Of a stretch of DNA of 64,000 nt, positions 36,344-45,354 are shown piece after piece (within the stretch, counting starts at the first letter, position 1; each line of letters opens with the position of its first letter). The stretch is taken from contig NZ_JAFBCE010000001.1 in NCBI RefSeq assembly GCF_016907555.1, forward strand, positions 930,001 to 994,000, given 5' to 3'. A program made the translations under genes and the position numbers. Source of the DNA: Microbacterium laevaniformans (GTDB lineage Bacteria > Actinomycetota > Actinomycetes > Actinomycetales > Microbacteriaceae). A model generated the notes under the pieces. That model made no database searches. It was not told where the DNA came from and saw only the letters and a program-made list of their open reading frames with translations.

Positions 36344-36349
36344 ACGCTA
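36344..36349 (-). promoter_or_regulatory. -10 box of the rhodanese gene
   Basis: On the minus strand TAGCGT is followed by CGAACC and the ATG at 36337, a 6-nt spacing that implies a leaderless mRNA. Confidence 0.5.
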
Positions 36350-36360
36350 CGCGAACGACG

Positions 36361-36400
36361 AAGCGGCGAGGAGGACCGGGACGGTCACTCCTCGCCGCTT
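36361..36400 (-). terminator. Terminator hairpin after the ctaE-qcrCAB operon
   Basis: A perfect 13-bp stem, AAGCGGCGAGGAG (36361-36373) with CTCCTCGCCGCTT (36388-36400), continues inward as GACCG/CGGTC around a GGA loop with a single extra A. It lies between the qcrB stop and the rhodanese promoter and would end the long minus-strand respiratory transcript. No long U-tract is present. Confidence 0.75.
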
Positions 36401-36421
36401 GACTGCCAGCCTGAGCGGGTG

Positions 36422-38248
36422 TCAGTCCTTGTCTTTCGCGTCCTTCGTGTCGCCATCCGGGACGATCACATTCGACGGGCGGACGGCGGTCTCGCTCTGG
36501 CGACCATCGTCGATCGGGTGGTGCGGCGCGTCGCCGACTCCCGCCCGCTCGTGCATGCCCTGGATCTCGGCATCCTCCTCAGCGGCGATGTGATCCAGCG
36601 TGTGATGCTGGTGGGCACGCGCTTCCTCGAGCTCCGCCTGAGTGACCGGAGCGAGCCGGTCCTCGAAGAACCAGCGCGACAGCGAGGCGCGGAAGTTCTC
36701 GTGCCAGGGGATGCGACCCTGATCGTTCGGACGCACCACGAGCGGCTGGTTGGTCTCGAAGTCGACGAGCTTGACGATCTCGTACTGGTCGACCGGCTGA
36801 TGGACCTCGATGTACTCGCCGCCCGGAAGACGGACGATGCGGCCGGACTCGTAGCCGTGCAGGGCGATCTCGCGGTCCTTCTTCTGGAGCGCGATGGACA
36901 GACGCTTCGTGATGAAGTACGCGAGCACCGGCCCGACGAACAACAGCGCCTGCAGCGTGTGGATGACGCCTTCCATCGTGAGCCAGAAGTGGGTGGCGAT
37001 GATGTCCGAGGATGCCGCGGCCCACAGCACCGCGTAGAACGTCACACCGGCGGCACCGATCGCGGTGCGCGTCGCGGCGTTGCGCGGACGCTGGGCGATG
37101 TGGTGCTCGCGCTTGTCGCCCGTGATCCAGGCCTCGATGAACGGGTACAGCATCACGATCACGATGAACAGGCCCAGAGCCGTCAGAGGGATGAGGATGT
37201 TGAACGACCAGGTGCGGTCCCACAGGACGAACTCGAGGTGCGGCGGCACGAGACGCAGCGCGCCGTCGGCGAACCCGATGTACCAGTCGGGCTGCGTGCC
37301 GGCCGAGACCGGCGACGGGTCGTACGGACCGTAGTTCCAGATCGGGTTGATCGTGAACAGGGAGGCGATCAGGACGATCACGCCGAACGTGATGAAGAAG
37401 AAGCCGCCCATCTTCGACATGTAGACCGGGACCATGGGGAAGCCCACGACATTGCTGTTCGTGCGGCCAGGACCGGCGAACTGGGTGTGCTTGTTCACGA
37501 TCATGAGCATGAGGTGCACGGCGAGCAGCGCCACCAGGATGGCCGGCAGCAGCAGGATGTGCAGCGTGTAGAGGCGCCCGACGATCTGAGTGCCCGGGAA
37601 CTCACCACCGAACAACAGGAAGGAGGTCCAGGTGCCGATGACCGGAATGCCCTTGACCATGCCGTCGATGATGCGCAGGCCGTTGCCCGAGAGCAGGTCG
37701 TCCGGCAGCGAGTAGCCGGTGAAGCCTTCGGCCATGGCGAGGATGAAGAGGATGAAGCCGATCACCCAGTTGAGCTCGCGCGGCTTGCGGAACGCACCCG
37801 TGAAGAACACGCGGAGCATGTGCACGCCGATGCCGGCAACGAACACGAGAGCCGCCCAGTGGTGGATCTGACGCACCAGCAGGCCGCCGCGGATGTCGAA
37901 CGACAGGCGCAGCGCCGAGTCGAGAGCGGCAGACATCTCGACGCCGCGCAGCGGGACGAACGCCCCGTCGTAGTGCGTTTCGACCATGGATGCCTGGAAG
38001 AAGAACGTCAGGAACGTTCCCGACAGCAGGACGACGACGAAACTCCACAGCGCGATCTCGCCGAGCATGAAGGACCAGTGGTCCGGGAAGATCTTGCGAC
38101 CGAGCTCCTTGACCAGGCCGGAGATGCTGGTGCGCTCGTCGAGGTAGTTCGCCGCGCCGGCGACGAAGCGGCCGCCCAGCGGCTTCTCGTCGCGGGAGGT
38201 CTGAGGCGTGGTGTCAGGGCCTGTCTCGGTGACAGTCGCGGTGCTCAA
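36422..38248 (-). CDS. qcrB: Cytochrome bc1 complex cytochrome b subunit QcrB
   Basis: The product has 608 residues with eight or nine membrane helices and an extended C-terminus usual in actinobacteria. It carries two b hemes and the quinol sites. Visible parts are RQIHHWAALVFVAGIGVHMLRVFFTG with heme histidines, GYSLPDDLLSGNGLRI, and HILLLPAILVALLAVHLMLM with the second histidines. The C-terminal 100 residues are charged and cytoplasmic. The ATG overlaps the end of qcrA in ATGA. This subunit is the known target of bc1 inhibitors in mycobacteria. Confidence 0.97.
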   Translation of the reverse strand: MSTATVTETGPDTTPQTSRDEKPLGGRFVAGAANYLDERTSISGLVKELGRKIFPDHWSFMLGEIALWSFVVVLLSGTFLTFFFQASMVETHYDGAFVPLRGVEMSAALDSALRLSFDIRGGLLVRQIHHWAALVFVAGIGVHMLRVFFTGAFRKPRELNWVIGFILFILAMAEGFTGYSLPDDLLSGNGLRIIDGMVKGIPVIGTWTSFLLFGGEFPGTQIVGRLYTLHILLLPAILVALLAVHLMLMIVNKHTQFAGPGRTNSNVVGFPMVPVYMSKMGGFFFITFGVIVLIASLFTINPIWNYGPYDPSPVSAGTQPDWYIGFADGALRLVPPHLEFVLWDRTWSFNILIPLTALGLFIVIVMLYPFIEAWITGDKREHHIAQRPRNAATRTAIGAAGVTFYAVLWAAASSDIIATHFWLTMEGVIHTLQALLFVGPVLAYFITKRLSIALQKKDREIALHGYESGRIVRLPGGEYIEVHQPVDQYEIVKLVDFETNQPLVVRPNDQGRIPWHENFRASLSRWFFEDRLAPVTQAELEEARAHQHHTLDHIAAEEDAEIQGMHERAGVGDAPHHPIDDGRQSETAVRPSNVIVPDGDTKDAKDKD

Positions 38249-39324
38249 TGGCGCTCCCAGAAGCTCGGGCCGACGGGTTCGGTGAAGTCGCTCTGCGCGA
38301 TCAGGTACCCCTCGGAGTCAACGGTGATCGGCAGCTGCGGCAGCGGACGAGCGGCCGGTCCGAAGATCACCGCGGCGCCGTGGGTCACGTCGAACTGCGA
38401 CTGGTGGCAGGGGCAGAGCAGGTGGTGGGTCTGCTGCTCGTACAGCGCGACCGGGCAGCCGACGTGCGTGCAGACCTTCGAGTACGCCACGATGCCGTTG
38501 TACGACCAGCTCTTGCGGTCTTCGGCTTCGACGATCTGCTCGGGCAGCATCCTCATCAGCAGGACGATCGCCTTCGCCTTCTCCTCGAGGTAGCCATCGC
38601 TGTGGCTGAGCTCGGCGAGAGACTGGGGGATCACGTGCACCGCGGAGCCCAGAGTGAGGTCGGCAGCACGGATCGGCTCGCCGGTGGGGTCGTGCGCGAG
38701 ACGCTCACCCTTCTTCCACATCGTGTGGCTGAGGAGGGCGACCGGGTCGCCGGCGATCGGGTTCTCGGGGCTGGACTCGGGAGCCAGACCGCGGAACAGG
38801 GTGATGCCGGGAAGCACCGAGGCGACAAGAGCGGCGATCAGCGATCCGCGGATGGCGGTGCGGCGTCCGAACCCGGACTCCTCGTTCGCCTCGCGGAAGA
38901 CGGCGACGGCGCCCTCTCGCGTCACGTCGCGTCCGCGCGTGGCGTGACGCGGCTCGATGTGCTCCTTGTCGCTCATCACGGCCTTTGACCAGTGGATCGC
39001 ACCGATGCCGATTGCGAGGAGCGCGAGCGCGATGCCCAACCCGATGAACAGGTTGTTGTGGCGGATGTCGACGATCTGACCGCTCTCGATCGGGAAGAGC
39101 ATGTAGGCGGCGACGGCCCAGATGCTGCCCGCGAGGGAGAGGTAGAACAGCGTGTAGACCGTGCGAACGGCGCGCTGCATGGCCGCCGGGTCCTTATCGG
39201 TGATGCGCTCCCGGTGGGGCGGGAGGCCCGGGTTCTGCACGGGGTCGGGGACGGCGACAGCGAGCCCGGGGGAGGGCTTCCATGAAGCCCTCTCGTGCTC
39301 GAGTGCGTCTTCCTCGTGTGCCAT
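38245..39324 (-). CDS. qcrA: Cytochrome bc1 complex Rieske iron-sulfur subunit QcrA
   Basis: About 359 residues from ATG 39324 (MAHEEDALEHERAS); GTG 39360 in frame would add 12 residues. Three membrane helices precede the Rieske domain, as in other actinobacteria. The 2Fe-2S ligands are in VCTHVGCPVALYEQ (Cys, His) and CPCHQSQFDV (Cys, His), with the disulfide cysteines also present. It passes electrons from quinol to QcrC. The end overlaps qcrB by 4 bp. Confidence 0.96.
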   Translation of the reverse strand: MAHEEDALEHERASWKPSPGLAVAVPDPVQNPGLPPHRERITDKDPAAMQRAVRTVYTLFYLSLAGSIWAVAAYMLFPIESGQIVDIRHNNLFIGLGIALALLAIGIGAIHWSKAVMSDKEHIEPRHATRGRDVTREGAVAVFREANEESGFGRRTAIRGSLIAALVASVLPGITLFRGLAPESSPENPIAGDPVALLSHTMWKKGERLAHDPTGEPIRAADLTLGSAVHVIPQSLAELSHSDGYLEEKAKAIVLLMRMLPEQIVEAEDRKSWSYNGIVAYSKVCTHVGCPVALYEQQTHHLLCPCHQSQFDVTHGAAVIFGPAARPLPQLPITVDSEGYLIAQSDFTEPVGPSFWERH

Positions 39325-39370
39325 GTCTCGTCCGTTCCCTACGTCAGTGCCGTTGTCCACGTGTGCCCGA

Positions 39371-40174
39371 TCAGTTCGACTTCGCCGTGATCCACACGGT
39401 GATGCCGATGAGCGCGCCGATGCCGAAGATCCAGATGAACAGACCCTCCGAGACCGGGCCGAGCGAGCCGAGGTTGAAACCGCCGGCGGACTCGTTCTCC
39501 TGCAGGTACATCAGCGACGAGATGATGTCGCGCTTCTCGTCCGGAGTGATGGTCATGTTGTTGAAGACCGGCATGTTCTGCGGGCCGGTGACCATCGCCG
39601 CGTAGATGTGCAGGGGGCTGGTCTTGGTCAGTGCCGGGGCGTACTTGCCCTCGGTGAGTGCACCACCGGCGGCGGCGACGTTGTGGCACATGGCGCAGTT
39701 GACGCGGAAGAGCTCGGCGCCGTTGGCGACATCGCCCTTGCCGTCGAGGATGCGCGCATCCGGGTAGGTCGGGCCGGGCGCGACCGACTGTGCCCAGGCC
39801 GCGATCGCACGGATCTGGTCCTCGGTGAACTGCACCGGCTTCTGAGGTGCCTGCGGCCCCTGCATCTGCAGCGGCATGCGTCCCGTCGACATCTGGAACT
39901 CGACGGCCAGCTCTCCGACCCCGTAGAGCGAGGGCCCGTCAGCGGTGCCCTCCATGTTGAGGCCGTGGCACGTGGCGCAGTTGGCCTGGAAGAGCTTCTT
40001 GCCGTCTTCGACGGTGAGCGTGGTGGACGACGCGGACGCGGGCTCCGTCGCGGCCATTGCCGCCGACGCGCCGGCGTAGACGCCGCCGGTGACGAGAAGG
40101 CCGATGCCGATGAGCGCGGCGGCAGCCCACTTGCTGCGACGACCGGTCTTCTGCCGGGTGGTCTTGGTTGCCAT
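39371..40174 (-). CDS. qcrC: Diheme cytochrome c QcrC
   Basis: The product has 267 residues. An N-terminal membrane helix (about 17-37) precedes two cytochrome c domains with covalent heme sites NCATCHGL and NCAMCHNV. A C-terminal helix (LFIWIFGIGALIGITVWI) anchors the protein. The two hemes replace a soluble cytochrome c and pass electrons directly from the bc1 complex to CtaC, which is diagnostic for actinobacteria. qcrA follows within 50 bp and ctaE ends 21 bp upstream. Confidence 0.97.
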   Translation of the reverse strand: MATKTTRQKTGRRSKWAAAALIGIGLLVTGGVYAGASAAMAATEPASASSTTLTVEDGKKLFQANCATCHGLNMEGTADGPSLYGVGELAVEFQMSTGRMPLQMQGPQAPQKPVQFTEDQIRAIAAWAQSVAPGPTYPDARILDGKGDVANGAELFRVNCAMCHNVAAAGGALTEGKYAPALTKTSPLHIYAAMVTGPQNMPVFNNMTITPDEKRDIISSLMYLQENESAGGFNLGSLGPVSEGLFIWIFGIGALIGITVWITAKSN

Positions 40175-40195
40175 GGAGGAACTCAGCTCCGCTTC

Positions 40196-40840
40196 TTACT
40201 TGACGACGTAGATGACGAAGAACAGGACGATCCACACCACGTCGACGAAGTGCCAGTAGTACGAGACGACGATCGCGGACGTCATCTCCTTGCGTCCGAA
40301 GTTCTTGACGGCGTAGGCGCGGCCGATGACGAGAAGGAAGGCCAGGAGGCCGCCCGTCACGTGCAGCGCGTGGAAACCGGTGGTGATGTAGAAGGCCGAC
40401 GCGTACGAGCTCGCGCTGATCGGCATGCCCTCTGCGACGAGCGTCGCGTACTCCCACACCTGGCCGGAGACGAAGACGGCGCCCATCACGAACGTGAGGA
40501 AGAACCACTCCACCATTCCCCACTGGCGGAACTGCCAGATGGAGCCGCGACGATACGGCTGGAAGCGCTCGGCGGCGAACACACCGGCCTGGGCGGTGAA
40601 CGAGGAGAGCACCAGGATGCCGGTGTTCACGGCCGCGAACGGCACGTTGAGGTCCCCGGTGCTGGCGGCCCACAGGTCAGGGGAGGCGTTGCGCAGCGTG
40701 AAGTAGATCGCGAAGAGACCCGCGAAGAACATGACCTCGCTGCCGAGCCACACGATGGTGCCGACGGCGACCGGATCCGGCCGCTTGACGGAACGCAAGG
40801 CTTGGGAATAGGTCGCTGGAGTGGTCGTCACGCTCCCCAT
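40196..40840 (-). CDS. ctaE: Cytochrome c oxidase subunit III CtaE
   Basis: About 214 residues from ATG 40840; GTG 40831 is an alternative, with CATAAT upstream as a possible -10 box. Five membrane helices are visible. Conserved parts are [42 protein letters not shown] and [19 protein letters not shown]. It is the first gene of the ctaE-qcrCAB operon. The open frame extends to 40963 but that part overlaps the trpD promoter region. Confidence 0.95.
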   Translation of the reverse strand: MGSVTTTPATYSQALRSVKRPDPVAVGTIVWLGSEVMFFAGLFAIYFTLRNASPDLWAASTGDLNVPFAAVNTGILVLSSFTAQAGVFAAERFQPYRRGSIWQFRQWGMVEWFFLTFVMGAVFVSGQVWEYATLVAEGMPISASSYASAFYITTGFHALHVTGGLLAFLLVIGRAYAVKNFGRKEMTSAIVVSYYWHFVDVVWIVLFFVIYVVK

Positions 40841-40843
40841 TAT

Positions 40844-40859
40844 GGCTGATTTCACAGCC
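40844..40859. promoter_or_regulatory. Inverted repeat between divergent ctaE and trpD
   Basis: GGCTG (40844-40848) and CAGCC (40855-40859) flank ATTTCA. It lies directly upstream of the ctaE start and overlaps the possible minus-strand box CATAAT. It could be an operator for ctaE. Confidence 0.3.
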
Positions 40860-40947
40860 GGTTTTCGCATCACTGAAGGTGCGTTCGACTTTCGGGGGGA
40901 TTGGAGGGCCCTTCGGGCGCGCCGGGAGTTGGCTGGCAGAGTGCCGA

Positions 40948-40953
40948 TAGGAT
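40948..40953 (+). promoter_or_regulatory. -10 box of trpD
   Basis: TAGGAT, 8 nt before the trpD ATG; it supports the ATG at 40962 over the longer in-frame reading from 40821. Confidence 0.45.
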
Positions 40954-40961
40954 CGGGGCTC

Positions 40962-42023
40962 ATGGCGGAGCTCTATTCCTGGCCCGAAATCCTCACTGCC
41001 GTGCTCGAGCGGCGCGACCTCAGCGTGTCGGAGTCGACGTGGGCCATGCGGCAGGTGATGCAGGGCACGGCGACCCCGTCGCAGCTCGGCGGATTCCTGC
41101 TCGCCCTGCGTGCGAAGGGGGAGACGGTCGACGAGATCGTGGGCTTCCGTGACGCGATCCTCGAGGCGGCGTTGCCCCTGCCCGTATCGGCCGACGTGCT
41201 CGACATCGTCGGCACCGGGGGAGACCGATTCGGCACCGTCAACATCTCGACCATGTCGGCGATCGTGGCCGCTGCGACCGGTATCCCGGTGGTCAAACAC
41301 GGCAACCGGGCTGCCAGTTCGGCTTCGGGCTCCTCCGATGTGCTCGGCGCGCTCGGCATCGACCTCGCTCTGTCGCCGGAGCGGGTCGCCGAGGTCCTGA
41401 CCGAGGCCGGCATCACGTTCGCGTTCGCGTCCGCCTTCCATCCCGGCTTCCGTCACGCCGGACCGACGCGAGCGGAACTGGGCGTGCCCACCGTCTTCAA
41501 CTTCCTCGGACCGCTCTGCAACCCCGCTCGCGCCGAGGCCAATGCCGTCGGGGTCGCCGCTCTCGATCGCGTCCCTCTGATCACCGGCGTCTTCCAGACG
41601 CGCGGAGCCACGGCGTTGGTCTTCCGCGGGGACGACGGTCTGGACGAACTCACGACCACCGGTCACAGCCGTGTGTGGGAGATCAGTCGGGGGGACATCC
41701 ACGAGCACGACCTCGATCCGCGAGACCTCGGCATCCCGTTGGCGGATATCGACGACCTGCTCGGCGGCGATGCGCAGCACAACGCCGAGGTCGTGCGACG
41801 GGTGCTCGACGGCGAAAAGGGCGCCGTACGCGACATCGTCCTGCTCAACGCGGCCGCGGGGATCGTCTCGTATGACCTGTTCCGCGATGCCACGCAGGTG
41901 CAGCTGCCGATCGTCGAGCGTCTCGCCGACGCTCGCGACAGGGCAGCGGCGGCGATCGACGACGGCTCGGCTCGCGGTGTCCTCGACCGTTGGGTCGAGG
42001 CAACGACTCGCGCTGTGGACTGA
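40962..42023 (+). CDS. trpD: Anthranilate phosphoribosyltransferase TrpD
   Basis: About 353 residues from ATG 40962, the normal family size. TrpD joins anthranilate and PRPP in tryptophan synthesis. Motifs are [60 protein letters not shown] and [16 protein letters not shown]. The longer frame from 40821 would overlap ctaE on the other strand and is rejected. The other trp genes are elsewhere, and the respiratory operon next door gives no functional link. Confidence 0.96.
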   Translation: MAELYSWPEILTAVLERRDLSVSESTWAMRQVMQGTATPSQLGGFLLALRAKGETVDEIVGFRDAILEAALPLPVSADVLDIVGTGGDRFGTVNISTMSAIVAAATGIPVVKHGNRAASSASGSSDVLGALGIDLALSPERVAEVLTEAGITFAFASAFHPGFRHAGPTRAELGVPTVFNFLGPLCNPARAEANAVGVAALDRVPLITGVFQTRGATALVFRGDDGLDELTTTGHSRVWEISRGDIHEHDLDPRDLGIPLADIDDLLGGDAQHNAEVVRRVLDGEKGAVRDIVLLNAAAGIVSYDLFRDATQVQLPIVERLADARDRAAAAIDDGSARGVLDRWVEATTRAVD

Positions 42024-42116
42024 CCACAGGGTTTTCTCCGGCCCGTTCGCCTGGTCCCGGCCCTCGTGAGAGCGATACCGTGAGGCAACAGCACGGCACC
42101 GAAGAGAGGCCCCGCC

Positions 42117-42608
42117 ATGTCAGAGAACATCGCCACCGCCGACACCCTTGAACCCCCGCAGAAGAAGGTCGGCTTCGTCAAGATCGCCGGCGTTCTCGGC
42201 ATCCTCGGCGGCATCGCGCTCATCGTGGTGGGTCTTGTCGTCTGGCTCACGGTGTCCAGCCAGCTGCGCGCGGAGAACATCACGGTGCCCGACGATGCGA
42301 TGGCCTTCCAGGGGCAGACCGTCCAGGGCCCGTTCACCGCCTACGTGCAAGCCGACATCATCCAGCACCACGCGCTGAAGGCGTCGGGCGGTAAGACCTA
42401 TGCCGAACTCGACAGGGAGGATCCGGTGCGCGCGACCATGATGAACGCGTCGTTCCTGCGCGCCTCGCTGTTCACCTCCGTCGTCTCGTTCGGTGTCGCC
42501 GCCTTCGCGATGGGGGTGGGGATCCTGTCCATCCTCTTCGGTGCGGCCCTCACTCGGCTGGCCTCGGTGCCTGTCGTCGTGCGGCGGTCTGCCGTGATTC
42601 GGTCCTGA
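42117..42608 (+). CDS. Small two-helix membrane protein, often misnamed LigA in actinobacteria
   Basis: The product has 163 residues. Helix one is VKIAGVLGILGGIALIVVGLVV and helix two FTSVVSFGVAAFAMGVGILS; the extracytoplasmic loop between contains DDAMAFQGQTVQGPFTAYVQAD and KTYAELDREDPVRATMMNASF. I recall similar proteins annotated as aromatic ring-opening dioxygenase LigA, but there is no metal-binding motif or enzyme-like domain, so that name is not supported. GAAGAGAGG upstream is a good ribosome binding site. A terminator follows. Confidence 0.8.
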   Translation: MSENIATADTLEPPQKKVGFVKIAGVLGILGGIALIVVGLVVWLTVSSQLRAENITVPDDAMAFQGQTVQGPFTAYVQADIIQHHALKASGGKTYAELDREDPVRATMMNASFLRASLFTSVVSFGVAAFAMGVGILSILFGAALTRLASVPVVVRRSAVIRS

Positions 42609-42631
42609 CGCCTCACAGATCGTCCCCTTGG

Positions 42632-42660
42632 AACGGGCTCGCGCGCCGCGCGGGCCCGTT
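42632..42660 (+). terminator. Terminator after the small membrane protein gene
   Basis: AACGGGC (42632-42638) pairs with GCCCGTT (42654-42660), and CGCGCG with CGCGCG inside it, joined by one G-U position and a minimal loop. The stem is about 14 bp and is followed by TTCGCTGT. Confidence 0.65.
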
Positions 42661-42682
42661 TCGCTGTCATGATGGCGTGCAG

Positions 42683-43669
42683 ATGAATCCGATCGACGCG
42701 CTGCGGGAGATCGCGACGCTGCTCGAGCGCGAGCGGGCGTCGCGATACCGCTCTGCCGCCTTCCGCAGGGCGGCGGCAGCGATCGAGGATCTCTCGGACG
42801 ACGAGCTGCGTGATGACGCGAGCCTCCGCAGGCGCGCGGGCATCGGGGACTCGTCGTTCCGAGTGATCCACGAGGCGCTGGCCGGCGAGGTGCCCGCCTA
42901 CCTCGCGGAGCTGCGTGACCGATTCGCCCCTGCACGTTCGACGCTGCGAGCGATGCTGCGTGGCGACTTGCACTGTCACTCGAACTGGTCGGACGGCACG
43001 ACCTCGATCGGCGAGATGGTCGACGCGGGGCGCGCCCTCGGTCACGAATACCTCGCGCTGACGGATCACTCGCCGCGTCTGCGCGTGGCCAACGGTCTGA
43101 GCGCGCAACGACTGCGTGCGCAGCTCGACGAAGTACCGTCGTTCTGCGACGATCGCTTCACGCTGCTCAGCGGCATCGAGGTGGACATCCTCGACGACGG
43201 GCGTCTCGATCAGGAGCGGATGCTGCTGGCGCGGCTGGACGTGGTCGTCGCCTCGGTGCACTCGAAGCTGCGGATGGAATCCTCGGCGATGACCCGCCGT
43301 CTGGTGGCGGCGGTCTCTTCGGGCCAGGCGCACGTCCTCGGCCACGTGACGGGCCGGCTCGTGCGGGGCGAGCGGGGCACCCGGCCGGCTTCCACCTTCG
43401 ATGCGCGCGCCGTGTTCGCGGCCTGCGCGGCTCATGACGTCGCCGTCGAGATCAACGCACGACCCGAGCGTGAGGATCCGCCGTCGGGGCTCATCGCTCT
43501 CGCGCTGGCGGAGGGGTGCCTCTTCTCCCTCGACTCCGATGCGCACGCGCCCGGCCAACTCGGTCTGATCGATGAGGGGGCCGCTCGTGCGGAGCGAACC
43601 GGCGTCCCGCCGGAGCGGATCATCACCACGTGGCCGCTGGACCGCTTGCGCGCGTGGCTCGCGCGCTGA
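42683..43669 (+). CDS. PHP-domain phosphoesterase related to the C-terminal half of PolX
   Basis: About 328 residues from ATG 42683; GTG 42677 is in frame. An N-terminal helical and helix-hairpin-helix-like region (about 1-95, PIDALREIATLLERE, LRRRAGIGDSSFRVI) precedes the PHP domain with metal ligands in GDLHCHSNWSDGTT, LALTDHSPRLR, SGIEVDILDDG, VVASVHSKLR, GHVTGRL and LDSDAHAPGQLG. The fusion resembles family X polymerases stripped of the polymerase core. A DNA 3'-phosphatase, exonuclease or similar activity is plausible. It meets the 5'-3' exonuclease gene tail to tail, with 3 bp between stops. Confidence 0.85.
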   Translation: MNPIDALREIATLLERERASRYRSAAFRRAAAAIEDLSDDELRDDASLRRRAGIGDSSFRVIHEALAGEVPAYLAELRDRFAPARSTLRAMLRGDLHCHSNWSDGTTSIGEMVDAGRALGHEYLALTDHSPRLRVANGLSAQRLRAQLDEVPSFCDDRFTLLSGIEVDILDDGRLDQERMLLARLDVVVASVHSKLRMESSAMTRRLVAAVSSGQAHVLGHVTGRLVRGERGTRPASTFDARAVFAACAAHDVAVEINARPEREDPPSGLIALALAEGCLFSLDSDAHAPGQLGLIDEGAARAERTGVPPERIITTWPLDRLRAWLAR

Positions 43670-43672
43670 TCG

Positions 43673-44587
43673 TCAGGCGCGGGCGGTGATCGCGGCGATC
43701 GCCCGGGCAAGCGGTGCACCGAGGTTCCACTCGGCATCCAGCCGGGCGGCCGCGTCGGGGTCGGGGGAACGCAGCGGTGCGCCGAGGGCGGGAAGGTCGA
43801 GCGTGCGGACGACCTCGACGACCCGCGGGGCGACGGCGAGGTAGTCGATTGCGGCGACGATCTTCGCCCGAACGCCCGCCGCGAGGCCCCCGCGGGCTGC
43901 CTCGGCGATGATGCCGGCGAGGTCGCCGTGACTGGCGAGCAGGGCCGCAGCCGTCTTCTCGCCGATACCGGCGACGCCGGGCAGCCCGTCCGAGGCGTCA
44001 CCGCGCAGGACGGCGAAGTCCGAGTATTGGCTGGCCCGCACTCCGTACTTCTCGATGACGGCAGCTTCGTCGAGGACTTCGAGCTTGCTCATGCCGCGTC
44101 CGGTGTAGATCACGCGCACCGACCGGGCGTCGTCGACGAGTTGGAACAGGTCGCGGTCGCCCGTCACGACATCGACGGCACCGGCGTGCTGAGTCGCGTA
44201 GCTGGCGATGACATCGTCGGCTTCGTGATCGGCCCTACCGACCACGGGGATGCCGAGAACTGCCAACTCGTCACGGATGACAGGGATCTGGGCCGTAAGC
44301 GGATCGGGGACCTCTTCGATGTCGGTGTCGTCGGCGACGACCTCGGCGACGCGGTGGGTCTTGTACGTGGGGATGAGATCGACCCGCCACTGCGGACGCC
44401 AGTCGTCGTCCCAACAGGCGATCACGTGGGTCGGCTCGTAGGTCGACACGAGCTTGGCGATCATGTCGAGCAGTCCGCGTGCTGCATTGACCGAGGTGCC
44501 GTCGGGCGCTGTGACCGTGTCCGGCACGCCGTAGAACGCACGGAAGTAGAGGGACGCGGTGTCGAGGAGCATCAGGCGATCGGCCAC
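43673..44587 (-). CDS. 5'-3' exonuclease (FEN/PolA N-terminal type)
   Basis: The product has 304 residues, starting at GTG 44587. It corresponds to the 5' nuclease domain of DNA polymerase I without the polymerase. Metal-binding acidic residues are seen in LMLLDTASLYFRAFYG, VIACWDDDWRPQWR, DHEADDVIAS and DVVTGDRDLFQLVDD, and the H3TH region is DFAVLRGDASDGLPGVAGIGEKTAAALL. It would remove RNA primers or flaps. It follows the secreted PKD gene by 38 bp on the same strand. Confidence 0.93.
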   Translation of the reverse strand: MADRLMLLDTASLYFRAFYGVPDTVTAPDGTSVNAARGLLDMIAKLVSTYEPTHVIACWDDDWRPQWRVDLIPTYKTHRVAEVVADDTDIEEVPDPLTAQIPVIRDELAVLGIPVVGRADHEADDVIASYATQHAGAVDVVTGDRDLFQLVDDARSVRVIYTGRGMSKLEVLDEAAVIEKYGVRASQYSDFAVLRGDASDGLPGVAGIGEKTAAALLASHGDLAGIIAEAARGGLAAGVRAKIVAAIDYLAVAPRVVEVVRTLDLPALGAPLRSPDPDAAARLDAEWNLGAPLARAIAAITARA

Positions 44588-44625
44588 GCGCTCATCCTGT
44601 CACGGCGTTGCGAGCTCGTGCGGGG

Positions 44626-45354
44626 TCAGCAGCCGGGGCCGCGTGGATTCTCGAGACAGGTCTTGTCGACGAGCGCGGTCTTGACGTCGACGATCTGCAG
44701 CGTCGTCGTGCCGGCGGTGATGTCGAGGAGGCCGGGTACGTCGATCCAGCCGTTGCCGAAGTTCGCCTGCGCCGCGTAGCGGACCGTCGCCGTTGCCGTG
44801 TAGGTGCCGCGCGCGGCATAGGCGTGGCTGGTGTCGGTGGCGCTGAACTGCGCGCGTCCGAGCGCGGCCCAGGTCCGGCCGCCCGTGGGACTGTCGCGCG
44901 ACGTGCCGTCGCCGTAGATGAAGTGGTACGACGTCGGAATGAAGCGGACCGTGACCGGAAGATCGAAGAGCGTTCCCGCCTGTTCATGAACGCCCGCCGC
45001 CGCGACGAAGTTCATCGGCATGCCGACGATGCCCACCCCGTCGGGTTCGTCGACGAACGGCGCGGATGCCGGAGCGAACGACGCCACGTCGGTGAGGGTC
45101 GGCCGCAGCACCGAGACCGAGTAATTGCCCCGGCACAGGCTGTCGGTGCATGCCGGCGGGGGTGGCGCCGGTGCGGCCTCGGCATCGCCGCCATCGCCGC
45201 GGGAACCCCCGGAACCGCCAGATCCGCCCGGCCGCGTCGCGCCGATCTCTACCGATGATCCCGTGTTCGAGATGGAGCAGAGCCCAGCTGCTTGAGCATT
45301 CGAGTTACAGGCTGTCGCGCTAGTGAGCGCAGCGAAGATGAGTATCGTCAACAT
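44626..45354 (-). CDS. Secreted PKD-domain protein
   Basis: The product has 242 residues. A short hydrophobic N-terminus (LTILIFAALTSATACNSNAQAA) resembles a signal peptide, possibly with Cys16 as a lipobox-like site. A glycine/serine and proline-rich linker (about 40-70) follows. The C-terminal part has the PKD-like pattern FIYGDGTS ... DTSHAYAARGTYTATATV, a beta-sandwich found in surface proteins. Four cysteines near the ends may form disulfides. Its start overlaps the end of the lipoprotein gene by 7 bp, so the two are coupled. Partner and role are unknown. Confidence 0.8.
   Translation of the reverse strand: MLTILIFAALTSATACNSNAQAAGLCSISNTGSSVEIGATRPGGSGGSGGSRGDGGDAEAAPAPPPPACTDSLCRGNYSVSVLRPTLTDVASFAPASAPFVDEPDGVGIVGMPMNFVAAAGVHEQAGTLFDLPVTVRFIPTSYHFIYGDGTSRDSPTGGRTWAALGRAQFSATDTSHAYAARGTYTATATVRYAAQANFGNGWIDVPGLLDITAGTTTLQIVDVKTALVDKTCLENPRGPGC

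Noticed and set aside
40821..40961. N-terminal extension of TrpD
   Set aside because: Would overlap ctaE on the other strand, lacks a ribosome binding site, and exceeds the family length; a -10 box lies directly before ATG 40962.
42117..42608. Name 'aromatic ring-opening dioxygenase LigA'
   Set aside because: The protein is two membrane helices and a small loop without metal ligands; the name appears to be a propagated misannotation.
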